Of a stretch of DNA of 64,000 nucleotides, positions 25,607 to 39,235 are shown in pieces (the first letter of the stretch is position 1; each line of letters opens with the position of its first letter). The translations under genes and the position numbers were made by a program. Source of the DNA: Parus major (taxonomy: Eukaryota; Chordata; Aves; Passeriformes; Paridae); NCBI RefSeq assembly GCF_001522545.3, contig NC_031774.1:22244566-22308565 (forward strand), given 5' to 3'. Below the pieces are notes generated by a model that saw nothing but the letters and a program-made list of their open reading frames with translations, searched no databases and was not told where the DNA came from.

Positions 25607-28600
25607 ATGGTAGTATGTGCTATGTAGTCTTCACTTCTTCTGAAGAGTAAGATCTGAGTGTAGTGAAATACACAGAGTCATTGGCCCTCGGTTTAGCCTC
25701 TAAATCAATTTAGCCACAATCCATCCTCTGCGGCTTTTTTTCTGGTCCAGTGTTTTCTCTGTCATCTGTAGCAGGATCTAACATTAACTAGTCATAATAC
25801 TATAAAAAGTAAAAACTTCTTTATCAGTTTCTGATTATGCACTGCGATACAATAAATAAATGTATTTATTATTATTATTACTATTAATGAATTGTTAATT
25901 ACAGTTAATATCTGTATGAAAACCTGCAGTGTGCACATGCTTCAGCAAACCTGAGAGTGAAGTTGCAGTCTGGGTGCATGTGGCAGATACCTCCTGAAGA
26001 AACAACAGATACACTGAAACGGGTGATCTGGGAGCATCAGTCATTTGTTCTGTGTGACACTGTTTTACCTGATTGGGATACAAGTGCTCACAGGCTGTGT
26101 GAAAAGGACAGACAACCTGCCACAAGCAGCTTTGGGAAAACACATGCCGTTCTCGTTGATAATCTGGGATGGCTTTTAACACATGGAAATGAATTCTTGT
26201 TGCAGCAACCTCAGGGCACACTAGCAGGTCCAAGGTCCTCCTCAGTGCTTTCCAGCTGTAGGTAGCTATTCATTCCTGTATCTCATGCCCAGGTGTACAA
26301 AGCTGGCAAGGCAAAGCAGTTCTCACACCCTCCTTGCACCTGTTTGTGCAATGAGCAGCAAGAATCACAGTCCCTGCTGTCTTTTGGGAAAAAGGTGTGA
26401 CTCAGCTCAGATGTAAATAGAGATGAGAAAGCAAGAGGCTGGCTATAGTTTCTGTGTTTTCTATCACAGACAAATTGAGAAGGCAGAAAATGCAGAAATA
26501 ACTATTGCACAGACAGCTACTGTGCAAGCAAGATTTAGACTTTCTGGAAAAGGCAGATTTGCTGTAGGTGAATGATCTATTTAGAATTCTTGCTCCTTCT
26601 TTGACTAAGCTATTTTTTGTTCTTAGATCATGGCTGGCCAATGACCTTTTGTCCTGTAACCAGAATGCCCTAGCACTGTGTTCAGACAGTGTGTCCCAGG
26701 TAGAGTGGATCTGATTCACTGCTGCCCTCTTGGCTTCCACAACATTTAGACATTAAGGAGAAAATTGTAGCACAGGTTTGTAGCTCACTGTTTTGATGCA
26801 CTACATGTCTGCACAAACACAATTAACTGGTTTAGAGCTGGTTCTTTTCTATGAACTTCCTTCTTCTCGCTAATTAATGGAAATGCAAATGAGAGACTAA
26901 ATTACAAGTAAGAGAGTCTGTTCTCACTGTGTGCTTCACAAGTATCCCAGGGGTAATAAAATAAAAAGAGCTGAGCAGAGCACATTCATTCCAAAAGCAA
27001 CTTGAAGGTGTATAGCATACATGAAGATAACAGACAGAAGAAGCAGCTGCTTTGAGTCATAAAAAAAAATACAAACTGTATTCTTGCCTCAGGAATATTT
27101 TCTCAGACTGAGAGAAATCTAAGCTATTTGTTTCTGAAGAATCCATTATACTCTTAACACATACTGGACAGGCATTCTGAATCTCTCTCTACTACATCAC
27201 TCTATCGTGTGATCTTTTGGATGTAGTTGATGGTGATTTATACAAAAAAATTGCCCTTCTTCTGGGCTGAAATAGTCAATTTTATACACTTGGCAGGTGG
27301 TGGGGGGACTTGTGAATTGATACATACAAGTAACCAACAACCAAACCACAGCTGAAATGCAAAGAGTAGATTAATTTCATAACCTCACTAAAAGTGCAGG
27401 GTGGCAGAGACACACGTCAGGCTTAGTTCATCCTAGTGAGCAGCAGAGGGGCTCACTGCCTGCCCCAGCATATCAAAGGGCTTCACATATGCACAGTTTA
27501 TCACAAGACTGTGCTTTTATGATCTCTCTCTCTCCCAGTAAGAGGCTCAAGAGTATATGTGACAGTTTGTTGTCTCTATACAGGAATTTTTTACTTCTCA
27601 ATACAGGCAGAGGATGAGCAGCACTAGGCATAATAAAAGGAGTTTTCCCATACCAAAATCCCAGCTTCAAGGTCATTTTGAGCAAAAACTATTCCCTCCT
27701 CCCCAAATCTTCTGGTTTTAATCCCTTCCTCCTGACTGTGTGCAAAGCCTTTATCTTGTCTTCCATGGACCTAAGCACTATTAGATTCTCTGCAGAACAA
27801 AATCTTATCTGCTTGAGTGTGTAACTATCATATTTGTTAAAGCTGGCAGGAAAAATACCCTACATACACACAAACCCTGCATCTAGAGTAATACAACGAA
27901 ACCCATTCCAACACCCTTATTTCAGCTTATTTGGTAAGTTTTGCATGACTACATTCTACTTGCTATCAGAACAGTGGTGGCACAGGGAAAGGTGTGCTGA
28001 GATGAAAAGTCTGCTTAAGTATTTGAGATTTAAAGTTGTGATGGGGTGTTAATCAAGGACTGGTTTGTCCTGATGGTACTTTACATGTTATCAGGGAGGC
28101 ACAGAGTTGAGCCAGGAATTCTCAATAGTCAAGGTGACATAGAGGTGCAACATCATTCTGGGAGTCAGGACACCTCCATGAGGGAAGCAAGACTGCTCAA
28201 AAAACCACATTGCTGGTGGTTTCCACCTGAAAACTCCATCCTTACATACAGAATGTATTCACCCTGCATTCCACAAGCACCTTATTTACCCTGGTTTCTT
28301 GGCATTAGTTATACTATTTGCAGCTCTGTAACCTTTCACTCAGACTGCTGTTGCAGCATTTTTTTCCCAAAGAGGCTCTGTTTTCCAAGGCCTCTGTGGG
28401 AATATTTTTCCTTTATTGTTCTCTGCTCTTACTCACATACTGCTTTTCTCATGGCCTGGCACCTGCAACCCCAGCAGTGCTGTTACAGCAGGTTTTCTCA
28501 TGGGAAGAAACTACTATTGGCATGAGAATCACCCCTGCTCCCCCTTCTTGTTTTGTAGATTTCAGTTTGTATTAGAGAAAACATGCATGGCAAAGTAGGT

Positions 28601-31600
28601 AGCAGTCACTCACTAAATATTATCATGGCAGGAACCTGAGGAAGGGATTTAATACAAGGAGTGGTGTTTCAATCGCAGTGAATATTAAAGGAAATTTGTC
28701 TGTACTGATATGCGTTTTCAGGTTTGCAGTTGAAGCCATTAGACTCCAATGGGTTTCAAATAGTTTTCATTCAAATTCATAAATTCAGCGAAGGTTATTT
28801 ATAACTCAGCTTCAGATTTATGCAAAAGCATGGCCCAGGTTCACTAAAAATTTGCAAACAGAAGATAAGGAGTCTGTCTAACCACTTCAGGTACCTTTCA
28901 TCTCAAAATAACTAGCTCTGAACAAATAAAGTCAGTTATCTTGATGTAATTTGAAGCATATTAAAATAACAAATGAGATTCATTTCAGTTTATTATCCTT
29001 TCTCTACTTGATAAACCAATCACCTACATGCCTTTAACTGTTCATATTGGATCCTTAACCAAACTTATTCTGAGGACAAAACAACTTACTGTCTTAAAAA
29101 CCTCCAGAGTTGTTTCTTTCTCAGCTTAAAAGCAACCTTTCAAAACCCAGCTTGGCTTTTACAGAAAGCAGTGATGAAGTTTATGATTAGACAAGGTTTT
29201 GAGATTTGTGTCAGGGCTACTGGAGTACTGACAGGGGAATGTCAGGTTAGGAAACAAAAAAAGTTAAAACTAATACGATTCCAAATTTACTTTGCGTTAC
29301 ACCATGGGCACTAAGCAAAGGTTTTTTGAAGATTAGTTTAGTTTTTATATAATCAAGTTAATGAAACTTTACCTATGGAATGGGATACAAACATCACCCA
29401 TCTCAACAACTTCTCAAGAAATGAGTCTAATTTTTGAGGCGAGGTAGCACCATTATATAAATAGCTTAACTTTCAACCATAAGATCATGCTGTTTACTTC
29501 CTGAATTAAAATTCTGAAACTTCTGCTTGGAGCTAGTGAATTTCTCTGGGAAATACAATCAAATTCAGGTATGGCAAATAGGCACAACCTGAACTGAACC
29601 GTGTCAATGCGCAGTTGCCATTAAAATGGAGTGAGACTTTCTTTCCAGCCAATCTTTATTCTAGTTTCATTGCCAATACCCAAATTTTAGCCATGAAGTA
29701 TTTCTCTGCATGATTAAGAATTTTACAATGAGTTATAATCTTTGGCCAGAATTTCTTATTCATCTACTCTAGGTCATCTTTTTTTGTTGTTTTTAAAGAT
29801 AAGTAAATCAGAACTCCATAAGTCACCATAAACCTGTTTTCTGTCTTCAAATCATTCTTTCGAAGGGAAGTGAGGAATATGAACACTGCTCTGTTTCCAC
29901 AATCCTGACTTCTGTGTCTGCCCTGGGGTTTTCTTAATTGCTCTTTGCCTTACAATAATGTTTATAGTTACCTGGAGGAGAAAACTACCTTAAAATATCC
30001 ATTGAAGAATATTCTGAGTTCAATATGTCACAGGTCACTTCCCCACCATGTATTGTGTGTCTTGAGGCTTCAGGTAGAACTGAATATGGAAATATCACAC
30101 ATTCTGAAATGATATAAGCAAAAAAGAGCATGGCTCTTTTCACTGGACTCTTGGCACCTCTGGAAAAAGTCCATTTCATTTTTATAATTTTTAGCAAGCC
30201 TACTAGGTAGCTTTCAGAAAACAGATGACATTCCAATGAATTTTCAGGTCTCAGCATTTTTATATGAACTACTAAATTGAAAAAATACAACATAAAATGC
30301 AGATGTTTAATAATCCTTAAGTGTCATACACATGTCAGTTACAATTCTATCCTGTCTGTTGTTGTAATGAAAGACACAGAAAACTTCTGTGATCATAATT
30401 TCTGTATGGCACAGAAATCTTCTAGATCAAAAAAGCTTGTTCCAACTGTATTTTACAATAGTGAAAATTATTAAGATGTGCCATACAGTACCAAATTTAT
30501 ATGTCAAAATCTCATCTTCAATCTTGAATTCAGAAAATATTTTTAGCATAATGTTTCAAATCTGAATAGTGAAACTGAGCTTTTTGAAGAACTGTCTCTC
30601 TGAGATAGGAATGAACACTCTCAAAATTGCTTCAAGGACTCTGTAAATGCCTAGGAACAATCTTTGGCAGGTTAATGGGGGAAAAAAAATTAAGTAGGAA
30701 TCTGAGGATGCAGATATTTCATTTGTAACTTCTTTGCATAGATTCTTTTTCTCTGGGCATCATTTTAAACTAAAAGACAGAGCTGCATTCATTTGTGTAA
30801 AGTCCTGTTGACCGCGTCTTTGAGTTTAACCAAATGTGTGGGGCTTCCCCTGTCTGGAAATCTCAGTGAAGTGAAATTGTTCCAGCAGACCAAGGGGTCT
30901 CTTTAGACCCTTGGAGCACTCACAGGGCTTAGGTTGTGCTTCAGCTCAGGATGATCAAGGTATTAATTAGTGGCCATCCTCAAGGATGAGTGGGACTCAG
31001 CCTTGTATTGGTGCTTGCAACATAAATTGTTGTCAAGTTCTGCTCTGCTCTCTGTGTTCCACTCATTTTTATCACCAAAATATCATGCTGAATCATGTTC
31101 CTAACTGGGCAGAACTCCCTGTGTTTTCCCCACTACCTTGTCTACTGCAGCCCAAGAAAGTAGAGATTACTACAAGGTTTCTATACCACATCTAATAAGG
31201 TTCAGAAGTCCCAGTACTCCTGAGAACTCTCTTTTAAGTCCCTGAGTGTCTTCTAGGAAGCTGCCAACACACAGTGTGGGATGGGGTGTTAGTGCTGAAC
31301 AAAGCCAGAATGGAGGTGTTTTAATTGGTGTTCTAATTGCCCATATTCTGTTGGGCCTAGTGATGAAAAGTAATCACAGGGAAATAGTTGGATTAATGTG
31401 ATAAACACAATAGGAGCACTACAACAGGCCCTACTAAATGGAAATGAACTCTAGAATCCATAATTACTAATCTGTTCTTAAGGTGATCTGAGATACTAAA
31501 TTTTCTAAGTATTTCCCAGAGAGCAGTTTTCATCTTAGTTGTTAAAACACTGTTCAGTAATGAGTTTTCTACTCATTATTTTACACAAGAAGATGTTCTG

Positions 31601-31739
31601 ATATTGTGTTTTATGCTATAGCTACACCATAATCTCAAACAGAATAGCTTTCAAGTTTTCTGCTAAGGAGTGACTACCAATAATGTGCACAGGCTCTTGT
31701 TCTGCCAGTCACAGGCTTGCCACAAACATTGTGAGGGCA
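25607..31739. other. Anonymous non-coding DNA
   Basis: It contains a short (ATT)n run (about 25865-25887), an ATGCAAAT octamer near 26883 and a small hairpin (30890-30914). The longest frame is 159 codons (28046-28525, +), rich in Ser, Cys, Phe and His with no domain I recognise. I see no gene or transposon in this 6 kb. Confidence 0.6.
30890..30914. repeat. Small hairpin
   Basis: CCAAGGGGTCT (30890-30900) pairs with AGACCCTTGG (30905-30914) with one bulged G and a 4-base loop. It is short and has no other context. Confidence 0.6.
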
Positions 31740-31862
31740 CAATGAAGCACAAAACAATTTATTGTTTATGTTGTTTACAATGTAAACACACAAGAATGGA
31801 AAAGCCTCCAGATCATGTGTCTATCTAAACTCTAGTCTTCATCATCCTCTTCAGGAGTCCTC
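31740..31862 (-). other. Candidate 3' terminal exon with poly(A) site
   Basis: Read on the minus strand, a branch-site-like CTGAC lies about 29 bases before an acceptor (T-run, then ATGTCCAG, ending at 31863). The segment then gives codons for RTPEEDDED and a TAG stop (31834-31832), an acidic tail of the kind found at many protein C-termini. About 70 bases further on is AATAAA (31763-31758), followed by a GT-rich stretch (TGTTTGTGG near 31725-31717) as expected of a cleavage site. The last codon entering the exon would be split, with two bases supplied upstream. I do not recognise the protein. The coding part is only about 31 nt, so chance remains a serious alternative. A partner exon would lie at higher coordinates; none is identified securely. 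Confidence 0.3.
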
Positions 31863-34800
31863 CTGGACATAAAAAAATTTTACTAATCATGTCAGCATCC
31901 TCTGTCCTCTAAGTACATACCAGAACCTTACTTGCTCAAGTATAAAATATAAAATGCAATTAGAAGTTATACTTAAATTTTCATCACTTCAAGTACCTGT
32001 TTCTGATGAGACAGTAATACAAGCTCATCAGTTCTGTGTGTCAAAATTGGCATTATGTGCAAGACTTTCACTTCAAAAATATATTGGCAAAAATCAAGAA
32101 ATAAGTGGGCTCTTTGTTTCAAGATCTATTTTCTCTTCTAGCATCAGAAACTGAATCCTGCTCTTAAGAAAATAAAGGGAACTGGAAAACATTCCTCCAA
32201 CTGTGATTTTCATATGCTGACCTTAGTCATGAGATCTGCCCAGAAAAAGGGCAAAGTCCAAGACACTTGCAGAGGATGCAGGGCAATTTTGTAGTTATAC
32301 TGACTGCCTGGTGTCATACAGAAAACCTGGTGGTAAATATTTTAACAGAAAAACTTTTTGTAGAAGAATACATTTATCAAAATGCACTCTTGAAATTATT
32401 ATATTAAAATTATAAAAACACAGTATTCTAAATAAGCCAGATAAAATTTTGAATTTGGTTTTTTGTTTTTGATTTTGTTTTTGTTTTTTTTTTTCCCCAA
32501 CTAGAATTATGTTGTGCCCAAAGAAGTCCTGGGTATCAGATTTTGGTGTTGACATGTAAAGGACTATTTTCTTCCCTTGTTAAATAGTCTCATACTCCCA
32601 ATATGAAGGAATGGTCTCTCTGTACTTCAGATTCTTTGGCACAAAATGTGTTTCTAGCCAAACTAGAAGCAAGAGACTGTGACCCCTGTCCCTTTGCCCT
32701 TACCCTGAGGCCCTCAAACTTTCTACTTAGCTAAAGTATTGATAGACAAGGTCTGTGAAAAGTTTTGTCCCTCTTCCTGTGAAATAGAAATCTTGAGCTT
32801 TTCCATACTGTACATTTGCACAAAAGAATTAATTTGATTTAATCATAACTTGAATTAATCATAAGCAGAAATGGCATTTTCCAGGACAGCCCGGAATGGA
32901 TTGATTAGAGCATTCTCTAGTGATGTGAGAATTCTGAATTATGTAAGAAATAATTCTGAGAATTATGCTGGCTCTCTCTGTCTCTCAGACTCCAAATCCC
33001 AAACTGGAGCTGAAAGGCCTTTATTGAAGGCCATCATCAAAACTCGTGCAGCATTGAAAAGTTTGTTTTAATTCATTAACATTTCAGACAAGGATATTTC
33101 AGTAAAAGCCAACTTTCAGACTTTCTATCATATTCTTTTCTGGCAGTAGCAAAAGATCTATATTTTCATTTTTTATTATCTTTAAAGATGATGATGATAG
33201 TTAGAATAAAATGTCATTATCTGATATGTCCACAGTGATGGTAGAACAAGAGAAATGTTAAAAATTCAACAATATGAAGCAAGTAGTTGATTAAAGATAC
33301 TCTCAATTTCTGTGTTTCCAGTCCCAACTTCATACTGGTTCCAGTAGAAATCAGAAACAGCTCCCTGGTGGTGCAGCATATATCTGGAGGAGGGCTTGTC
33401 TATTTGAAAAAATCTCTTTCGTCAATTAATTCCCTCTCAGTTTCTATGGTCTAAAGGCTCCCTCCATGCCAGTCTCCTTCCTGCCCATACCTTGCCAAGG
33501 ACCTTCACAGCATCCTGCCTGTCAGTGCTGCCATCAGGTACCTGATGAGTGCTCTCACTGCTGATTTTGTGTAGTCACATCAGATCGAGCCACAGTTCAA
33601 TCTTACTTCAATTCCTGGCTCTAGCAGACGCCAGTTCCTGGTGTTTCAGACAGTCAGTTCCCACGGAAAATATTCTTGCTTAATTTGCAGTGTTATGCAT
33701 GGAAGAAAGATTACTTGAGATGAATCTGTATCTTTTCAGCTTCTGTGGTGGCCAGTTTATAATAAATATCAGTACATTAAACAGCAAATAGACTTTGCCT
33801 GTCCATAGTATGTCACTCTTGTTCATTCTCTTCCATGGATTTAATTCTTATTTCATAATATGTAAATATATATGAAATATAATAAATTAGATAGAAGCTG
33901 TACAGGATTTAACAAGTGTCTTCTCTTCCCTGCCTCACCTGCACTCAGGTTTGCTTTATAGTTATTCTGAGCTGCCAGTGCTCTCTGAGGCTTTTACATC
34001 AGTTCTGTGAAACTACAAATTTTGGAGTTTAACAGACAGAAATGTAACATTGTCTCAGTCAGATATTTAAATACATGATCCTAAGAGGAAGACAGGGCTA
34101 CAGGCTGAAATTATACTGCATGATAATTTGCTATTCTTAGTTTTTAGTAGATTCCATTTAACTTTTTATGAAAGATGCTTAGCTGTCTTATTATGGGACA
34201 AAAAGCCAAAATGAAGTAATATTGTGTAAACCAGTTATTCATTCAGACATGCTAACTAACAAGCCTGGAATCTTTCCAGAGCATAAAATTTGACATACCC
34301 CTCGGAAAAGGTCACATGAAATAAACAGTTTAGGCAGACAGGGGAAAAAGGCATCCAAAAAACAAATCCCAGATTCCAGAAAATTCAAAACAAAATCTTC
34401 TAATACTCCCGAAATTGTTTTTTTTTTTTCCTTTTTCCATATTGATTAAGAGGGAAACAAAGGCTATTTGATGAAGCTATTTAGGTACCTATATGCTAGT
34501 TGAAGTCATTGCTTTTAAGTTCTTATTTGCCCTATTCACCCACTACTGCAAGAAAGAATAAATCAACCAGAAAACTTGCGTAAATCACAACGATGCCTTA
34601 GTTCACCTTAAAACACAGAAAATCTGAGTTCAAATGTCCTCTTTCTGATTTACAGTAGGAATGACAGCTATATCCATGAGACGCTCTGATTTTCATCTTG
34701 TTCAATCTTTCTGATGAATTAGGGCTTTTTAAAATAAATTGGAGCAAATTGAAAACTGCTTGTCTTTTAGTAACAAATCTCAAATTTGTTTCACGTGTGA

Positions 34801-36267
34801 TAAGGTGCTTCCCATCTCCAGATCTCCTACTGCTATAATTCCATTCCATTGTGGAAATTGACTGATTCACAGTTTACTGCTTAGTTATGGTGTATTCAAA
34901 CTCTGTGAACATTCAAAGTAAAACCAAACTTAAATTTTACTTCTGTAGGTGCTTCCCTGGCAGCTTGAGATGCTGTCTTCTCTAAAATGAAGTTTAAAGA
35001 TTGTCTTCCATTATTCTGCTACTGCCATTCAGAAACTGCAGGTTCAAAGAACTCTGAAAGATGTTGCTGACAGCGCTGTCTAAACATGCCTGATGCTCTA
35101 CCAAAAATTCTGGTTCTAATTTGTTTTCCAGCTAGAGAAGAAATTCAAGAATAGGCAGGGGACAGACACACACACAGCCACCACTACATCCCCACCCACA
35201 TATACCAAATATGCAGGCATCAGTAATACACTCATTTTTAGTCATCCAGCCTGAGCCAGTGTAACCTGCCAGCAATCCATGGCACTACAAACTTGCTCTA
35301 CAGCCTACTCAAACAACCAATCTCTCATTCCAGTTACCCCAGCTGATTCCCCATTCAGACATATGTAAGCCTGTTTCCAGCCCTGTGGGGCTGCCAAGGC
35401 TGAAGAGCTAGCAACAAATCCTGGAAGATGCAATGTGTATAATAATATAATATATTTATAACATAATATAATCAATATGATATGTGTGCAGAGCAGCACA
35501 TGGACAAGTGTGCATGGTGAGAAAGAGGGAAGATAGCCAGGTAGTCCATTTCCTTGTATTTCACATAAACCCTTGCAAAATCAGAACCTGATTCTGCTCT
35601 TTCCTCTTGTTTCATGGAATTTTTTTAGCTCCCCACTTCTCACATTGCTTCAATGCACAGTGATCTTTATTTCTCCCTCTCTTTCTCTCAACCCATAATA
35701 TTTGAAGCTTAGCCTTTAGACTTGTCCCTCTCTTTAATAATTCCATTACAAAGTGTAGTTGTGACACAAGCTGTCAGATTAGCTCTCATTCTGGGCTGCT
35801 GAACAAACAACAACATCATTAATTTCTCTGTGAGAAAACAGTGTAAGCACAGAGATGAGAAAATAGTGGGCATAAAGCTATTTGCCAGCTTCATGTGGAA
35901 TTCACACAATATAGAGGGATGGTGCTGACAGCACATAAGGGCAACACTTCATTTAATGCATCAGTGCCTCAAATGAACATGACCCACAGCTTTGCCCACA
36001 CAAAGATGTTAAAGATTTTTTTACGGGTTGACTTGCTCCATCTAGTTCATTTTAGACTATATTCCTCTATGTTATTTTTTTAAACAATGTACTCATGCCT
36101 ATGTGTTTCAGATCTCCTATCAACTCATTTAAATAAAGGAGAGCTATAGGAAACCTCCAGTTTCCCAGTGTACTAATACAGGCTCACAGATGATCTGAGA
36201 ACAGTCGTGTTCAAATCGGTTTTCAATTCTTTGCAGACCCCATAAATAACAGGAAAGAAAAATCCCT
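31863..36267. other. Anonymous non-coding DNA
   Basis: It contains a T-rich run (about 32457-32498) that reads as an A-rich tract on the minus strand, an AT-rich patch (33855-33895), a T-run at 34418-34431 and an AT-rich repeat patch (35434-35486). No gene or recognisable transposon apart from the flanking features. Confidence 0.6.
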
Positions 36268-36546
36268 CCTACAAGGGCCTGTAGTGACAGAACAAGGAGT
36301 AATGATTTTAAAGTGGAAGTGGACAGGTTTAGATCAGATATTTTGAAGAAATTCTTTACTGAGGGTGGTGAGACACGGTACAGGTTGCCCAGAGAGCTGA
36401 TGGATGCCCCATCCCACAAGGCCAGGTTGGATGGGGCTCTGTGCACCTGCACTAGTGAAAGGTGTCCCCACCCTCAGCAGGTGGGGTGGACTAAAAGGCC
36501 TTTAAAGGCCCTTCCAAACCAACCCATTCTTTGATTCTTTGATTTT
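36268..36546 (+). mobile_element. CR1 LINE 3' end
   Basis: This is a good CR1 3' region. Motifs in order are CTACAAGGGCCTGTAGTGAC, TTTAGATCAGATATTTTGAA, GAAATTCTTTACTGAGGG, TACAGGTTGCCCAGAGAGCT, GGATGCCCCATCCC, GGCCAGGTTGGATGGGGCTC, GGTGTCCCCACCC and CCCTTCCAAACCAACCCATT. It ends in the hallmark 8-base tail, ATTCTTTG repeated. It is 5'-truncated, as nearly all CR1 copies are. The 73-codon frame through it (36313-36534) is a relic of the element, not a gene. The subfamily is not assigned. Confidence 0.95.
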
Positions 36547-38461
36547 ATAATCATACTCTTCTGGTATGATCTGCTTTTGTTCTCTTTTTGTGTCCTGAGC
36601 AGCTAGGTCTAGGCTTAGAAATTTTCACCTCCTTTTCATGTGCCATTCTCTCATTTTGTAAAAGTCTTTTTCAGGCATCTGTCCTGCTGAATTTCACTGT
36701 ATATGGGAAATACATAGTTCTGTTTGAAAAAAAATTCCATGAGAGCTTAAAGCTGCTGTTTAATTGGGAATATTAAATGGACAGTTTGAATTGAAATTGG
36801 AAAAGCTCTTTCCTGAAAAGATAAAACTCATTCCATATTCTAGTGACTCCCTTATATTTTAGAATATCTCCAATGAAAGGTGTTTGTAAACATAGTGCAT
36901 GTAGGAGTGAGATTTCCATAAAATAAAGAAAAAGGAAATCTGGGACTGTTTTCAGTGTGCTCTTCTGTAACTGCATTGGTTTTAGATACTCTAAATTCCT
37001 AATTTACAATTTGCATCATTGTAGGAGCCTAATGATGCATTTGCATTCTGACCAAAATTGGATTTTCTTGTTGGACTTTCTCCCCAAAAGATGGCTCAGA
37101 ACTAAAAGACTTGAAGTTGGGGCACCATAACAAACTATATATCAGAAAAGACACCATATTATTTTCATTCTTTTTATTTTTAATCAGGGGTTTTCCCTCT
37201 CTTCAAGCTAAGAGATCTGCAGATGGTTACATGCTGATTTATTATTTTTTCCCTCTAAGGGAAACAAGACACTTTAGAGCGCAGAATTTAATTCTGGCTT
37301 AGGATATTATTGCTGTTGTTGGGCCTTTCCTACACTTGCAAAGGACCATCCTACTGTTCATTTTTCAGAGAGACTAAGCCTGTGCTCCCCCGAGGCATCT
37401 CCCTGGAGTGAGTGCTGCACCCCTGGGTAAGGGCTGCGCCAGGGTTTGGTTCTCCAGAGCTGCACGGCTCTGAAAGGAGGCACTGGCCAGCAAAACATCT
37501 GCCAGTGGGGAGAGAAGAGTGGCCCCCCAGGTAAACAGCTCCTAGTGAGGCATTTAGAGGAAGCATTCTGATTGTAGGGAGGAGATAATAATGGGGTGGA
37601 CTGTGAGCACCCTGCAGGACTCCACTTAATGTTATCTTCATTTACCAAGCCATTAAACTGGAGCTGATTTTATTATCATAATTTTTTCCACTGGCATCTG
37701 AAGAAGTTTTATGGCTTTCAATAAAGCCTTCACTCTACTCAGAGCCCTGTTTGATTTTATTATAACATCTTCTAGTGAGATTTATGTTCTTGTTTTGCTT
37801 AAGATTCACATTTTAATGTAGTCATAAAAGCAAGTTAGATTTGCTTGTTTGAGGGAATCTTATTTAGTTAATTATCAGACACCACGTGGCAAATCATTTA
37901 ATTCAGCTTCTATTATACAACAACTGTTATTTATTTTCTTGACTTCACAATGGGGAGAATAGACACAAACAAGAATGCAGTAGGAATCCTCACATAAGAA
38001 AGGTACCTATTTCAGAAATGGGGATGTTCTTTGGACAAAGTAAATAGCCTCTCTCAAATTAGGAATTAATACAACCATCCCAGACCTTTTAAAAATTAGC
38101 TTTGTGTTCTTTCTGTTTTAAATTTAAATCTGTTCTTTTTGCCAGTGAAATCTCGTGTGATAGTCTCATGGCAGTGTGGACATTAAAGCTCTGGTCATCC
38201 CCGAGATTTCCTTCCAAGACAGTGTTTGATTATTTCTTAGGCTACAGGATTCCTTGAAGCCTAACTTTAAGATTCCTATAATGATCTAAAAGATTGGACT
38301 AAATCTATGATGATTAAAAAAAATAAATAAAATGTATAACTGTATGTGTTCCTCCTAATGGAACAGAAAATATTTTTTGAGGGGTCTTGGTAATTCTTAA
38401 AATCTATAAATTCTAGACTAACCAAATGGGTCCTAAACTCAATAAAACCAAAGCAGGAGGC
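36547..38461. other. Anonymous non-coding DNA
   Basis: No gene recognised. Two overlapping minus-strand frames of 96 codons (37351-37648) are in a GC-richer patch and look like chance. The AT-rich stretch at 37830-37930 has the texture of a conserved non-coding element (TTAGTTAATTATCAG, CCACGTGG E-box), but conservation is untested. Confidence 0.6.
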
Positions 38462-38551
38462 NNNNNNNNNNNNNNNNNNNNNNNNNNNNNNNNNNNNNNN
38501 NNNNNNNNNNNNNNNNNNNNNNNNNNNNNNNNNNNNNNNNNNNNNNNNNNN
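38462..38551. other. Assembly gap (90 N)
   Basis: There are 90 consecutive N. The left flank ends in AAAGCAGGAGGC and the right flank begins CAGGTCATAATG. Any frame crossing it is an artefact. The size may be an estimate. Confidence 1.
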
Positions 38552-39148
38552 CAGGTCATAATGTATGTTTTCACCAAGAACCAATATAGCCCATGTCTGC
38601 CATTCTCACTGAGAGTACTAAAAAGAGATATAAATTTTAGAGTTGATGCAAGCTGATCCTCCCTTATCCTTCTGACTTGATGGTCAGCACTGACTTATTC
38701 TGTGAAATGAGAGAGAATCTTTTGTTTATAAAAGTGCATTGAGAATTTGGTATTCCACAGGTTTAGGCTGCTTCATTTTTTCACTACAAGTCTAACTGGA
38801 TTATTTTTTTTTTACTACTTAGGTAATATTGGAGGGTGTTTCTTTAGGATGATACTCTCTCATGTTATCCAAAGGAGGCTCTGGCAATAAGTCTGACTTC
38901 CAAGAAAAGCATGAATCAAAAAACAGATGAGAGAAGATCAAGGCTTTGCTCACCAGATAGAGACTGAAGTCTGCAGAATTTTCTCTCCAGGAACTTCAGT
39001 GTTGATGGCTGAAGGCTATCACCTTTTTATTGATCTTCTAACTCAAATTCAAAGACCTTGTTTAAATACTTGATTTATACATTTTTCCACTTATGAAAGA
39101 AACATAACATTTTTGTGGGCATTTTGTTGTTTTTGCCTTTGTAAAAGT
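38552..39148. other. Anonymous non-coding DNA
   Basis: No feature recognised apart from a short T-run near 38803-38812. Confidence 0.65.
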
Positions 39149-39235
39149 TAGTAGTAGTAGTAGTAGTAGCAGTAGTAGTAGTAGAAGAAGTAGTAGTAGT
39201 AGTATTGGTGGTATTATTATTATTATTATTATTAT
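39149..39235. repeat. Compound (TAG)n-(TTA)n microsatellite
   Basis: An interrupted TAG tract (39149-39205, broken by CAG and two AAG-type units) is followed by TTGGTGG and a TAT/ATT tract (about 39212-39234). Open frames over it encode only Leu, Ile, Asn or Thr runs and are artefacts. Confidence 0.97.

Noticed and set aside
28046..28525. 159-codon plus-strand frame
   Set aside because: It is the second longest of the plus-strand frames, but it has no recognisable domain and overlaps other open frames. Nothing around it suggests a retrocopy such as a poly(A) tail or target duplication.
36313..36534. 73-codon + frame
   Set aside because: It lies wholly inside a CR1 3' end, in the part close to the untranslated tail.
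38276..38656. Frames of 102 and 76 codons spanning undefined residues
   Set aside because: They cross the 90-N assembly gap, so their openness means nothing.
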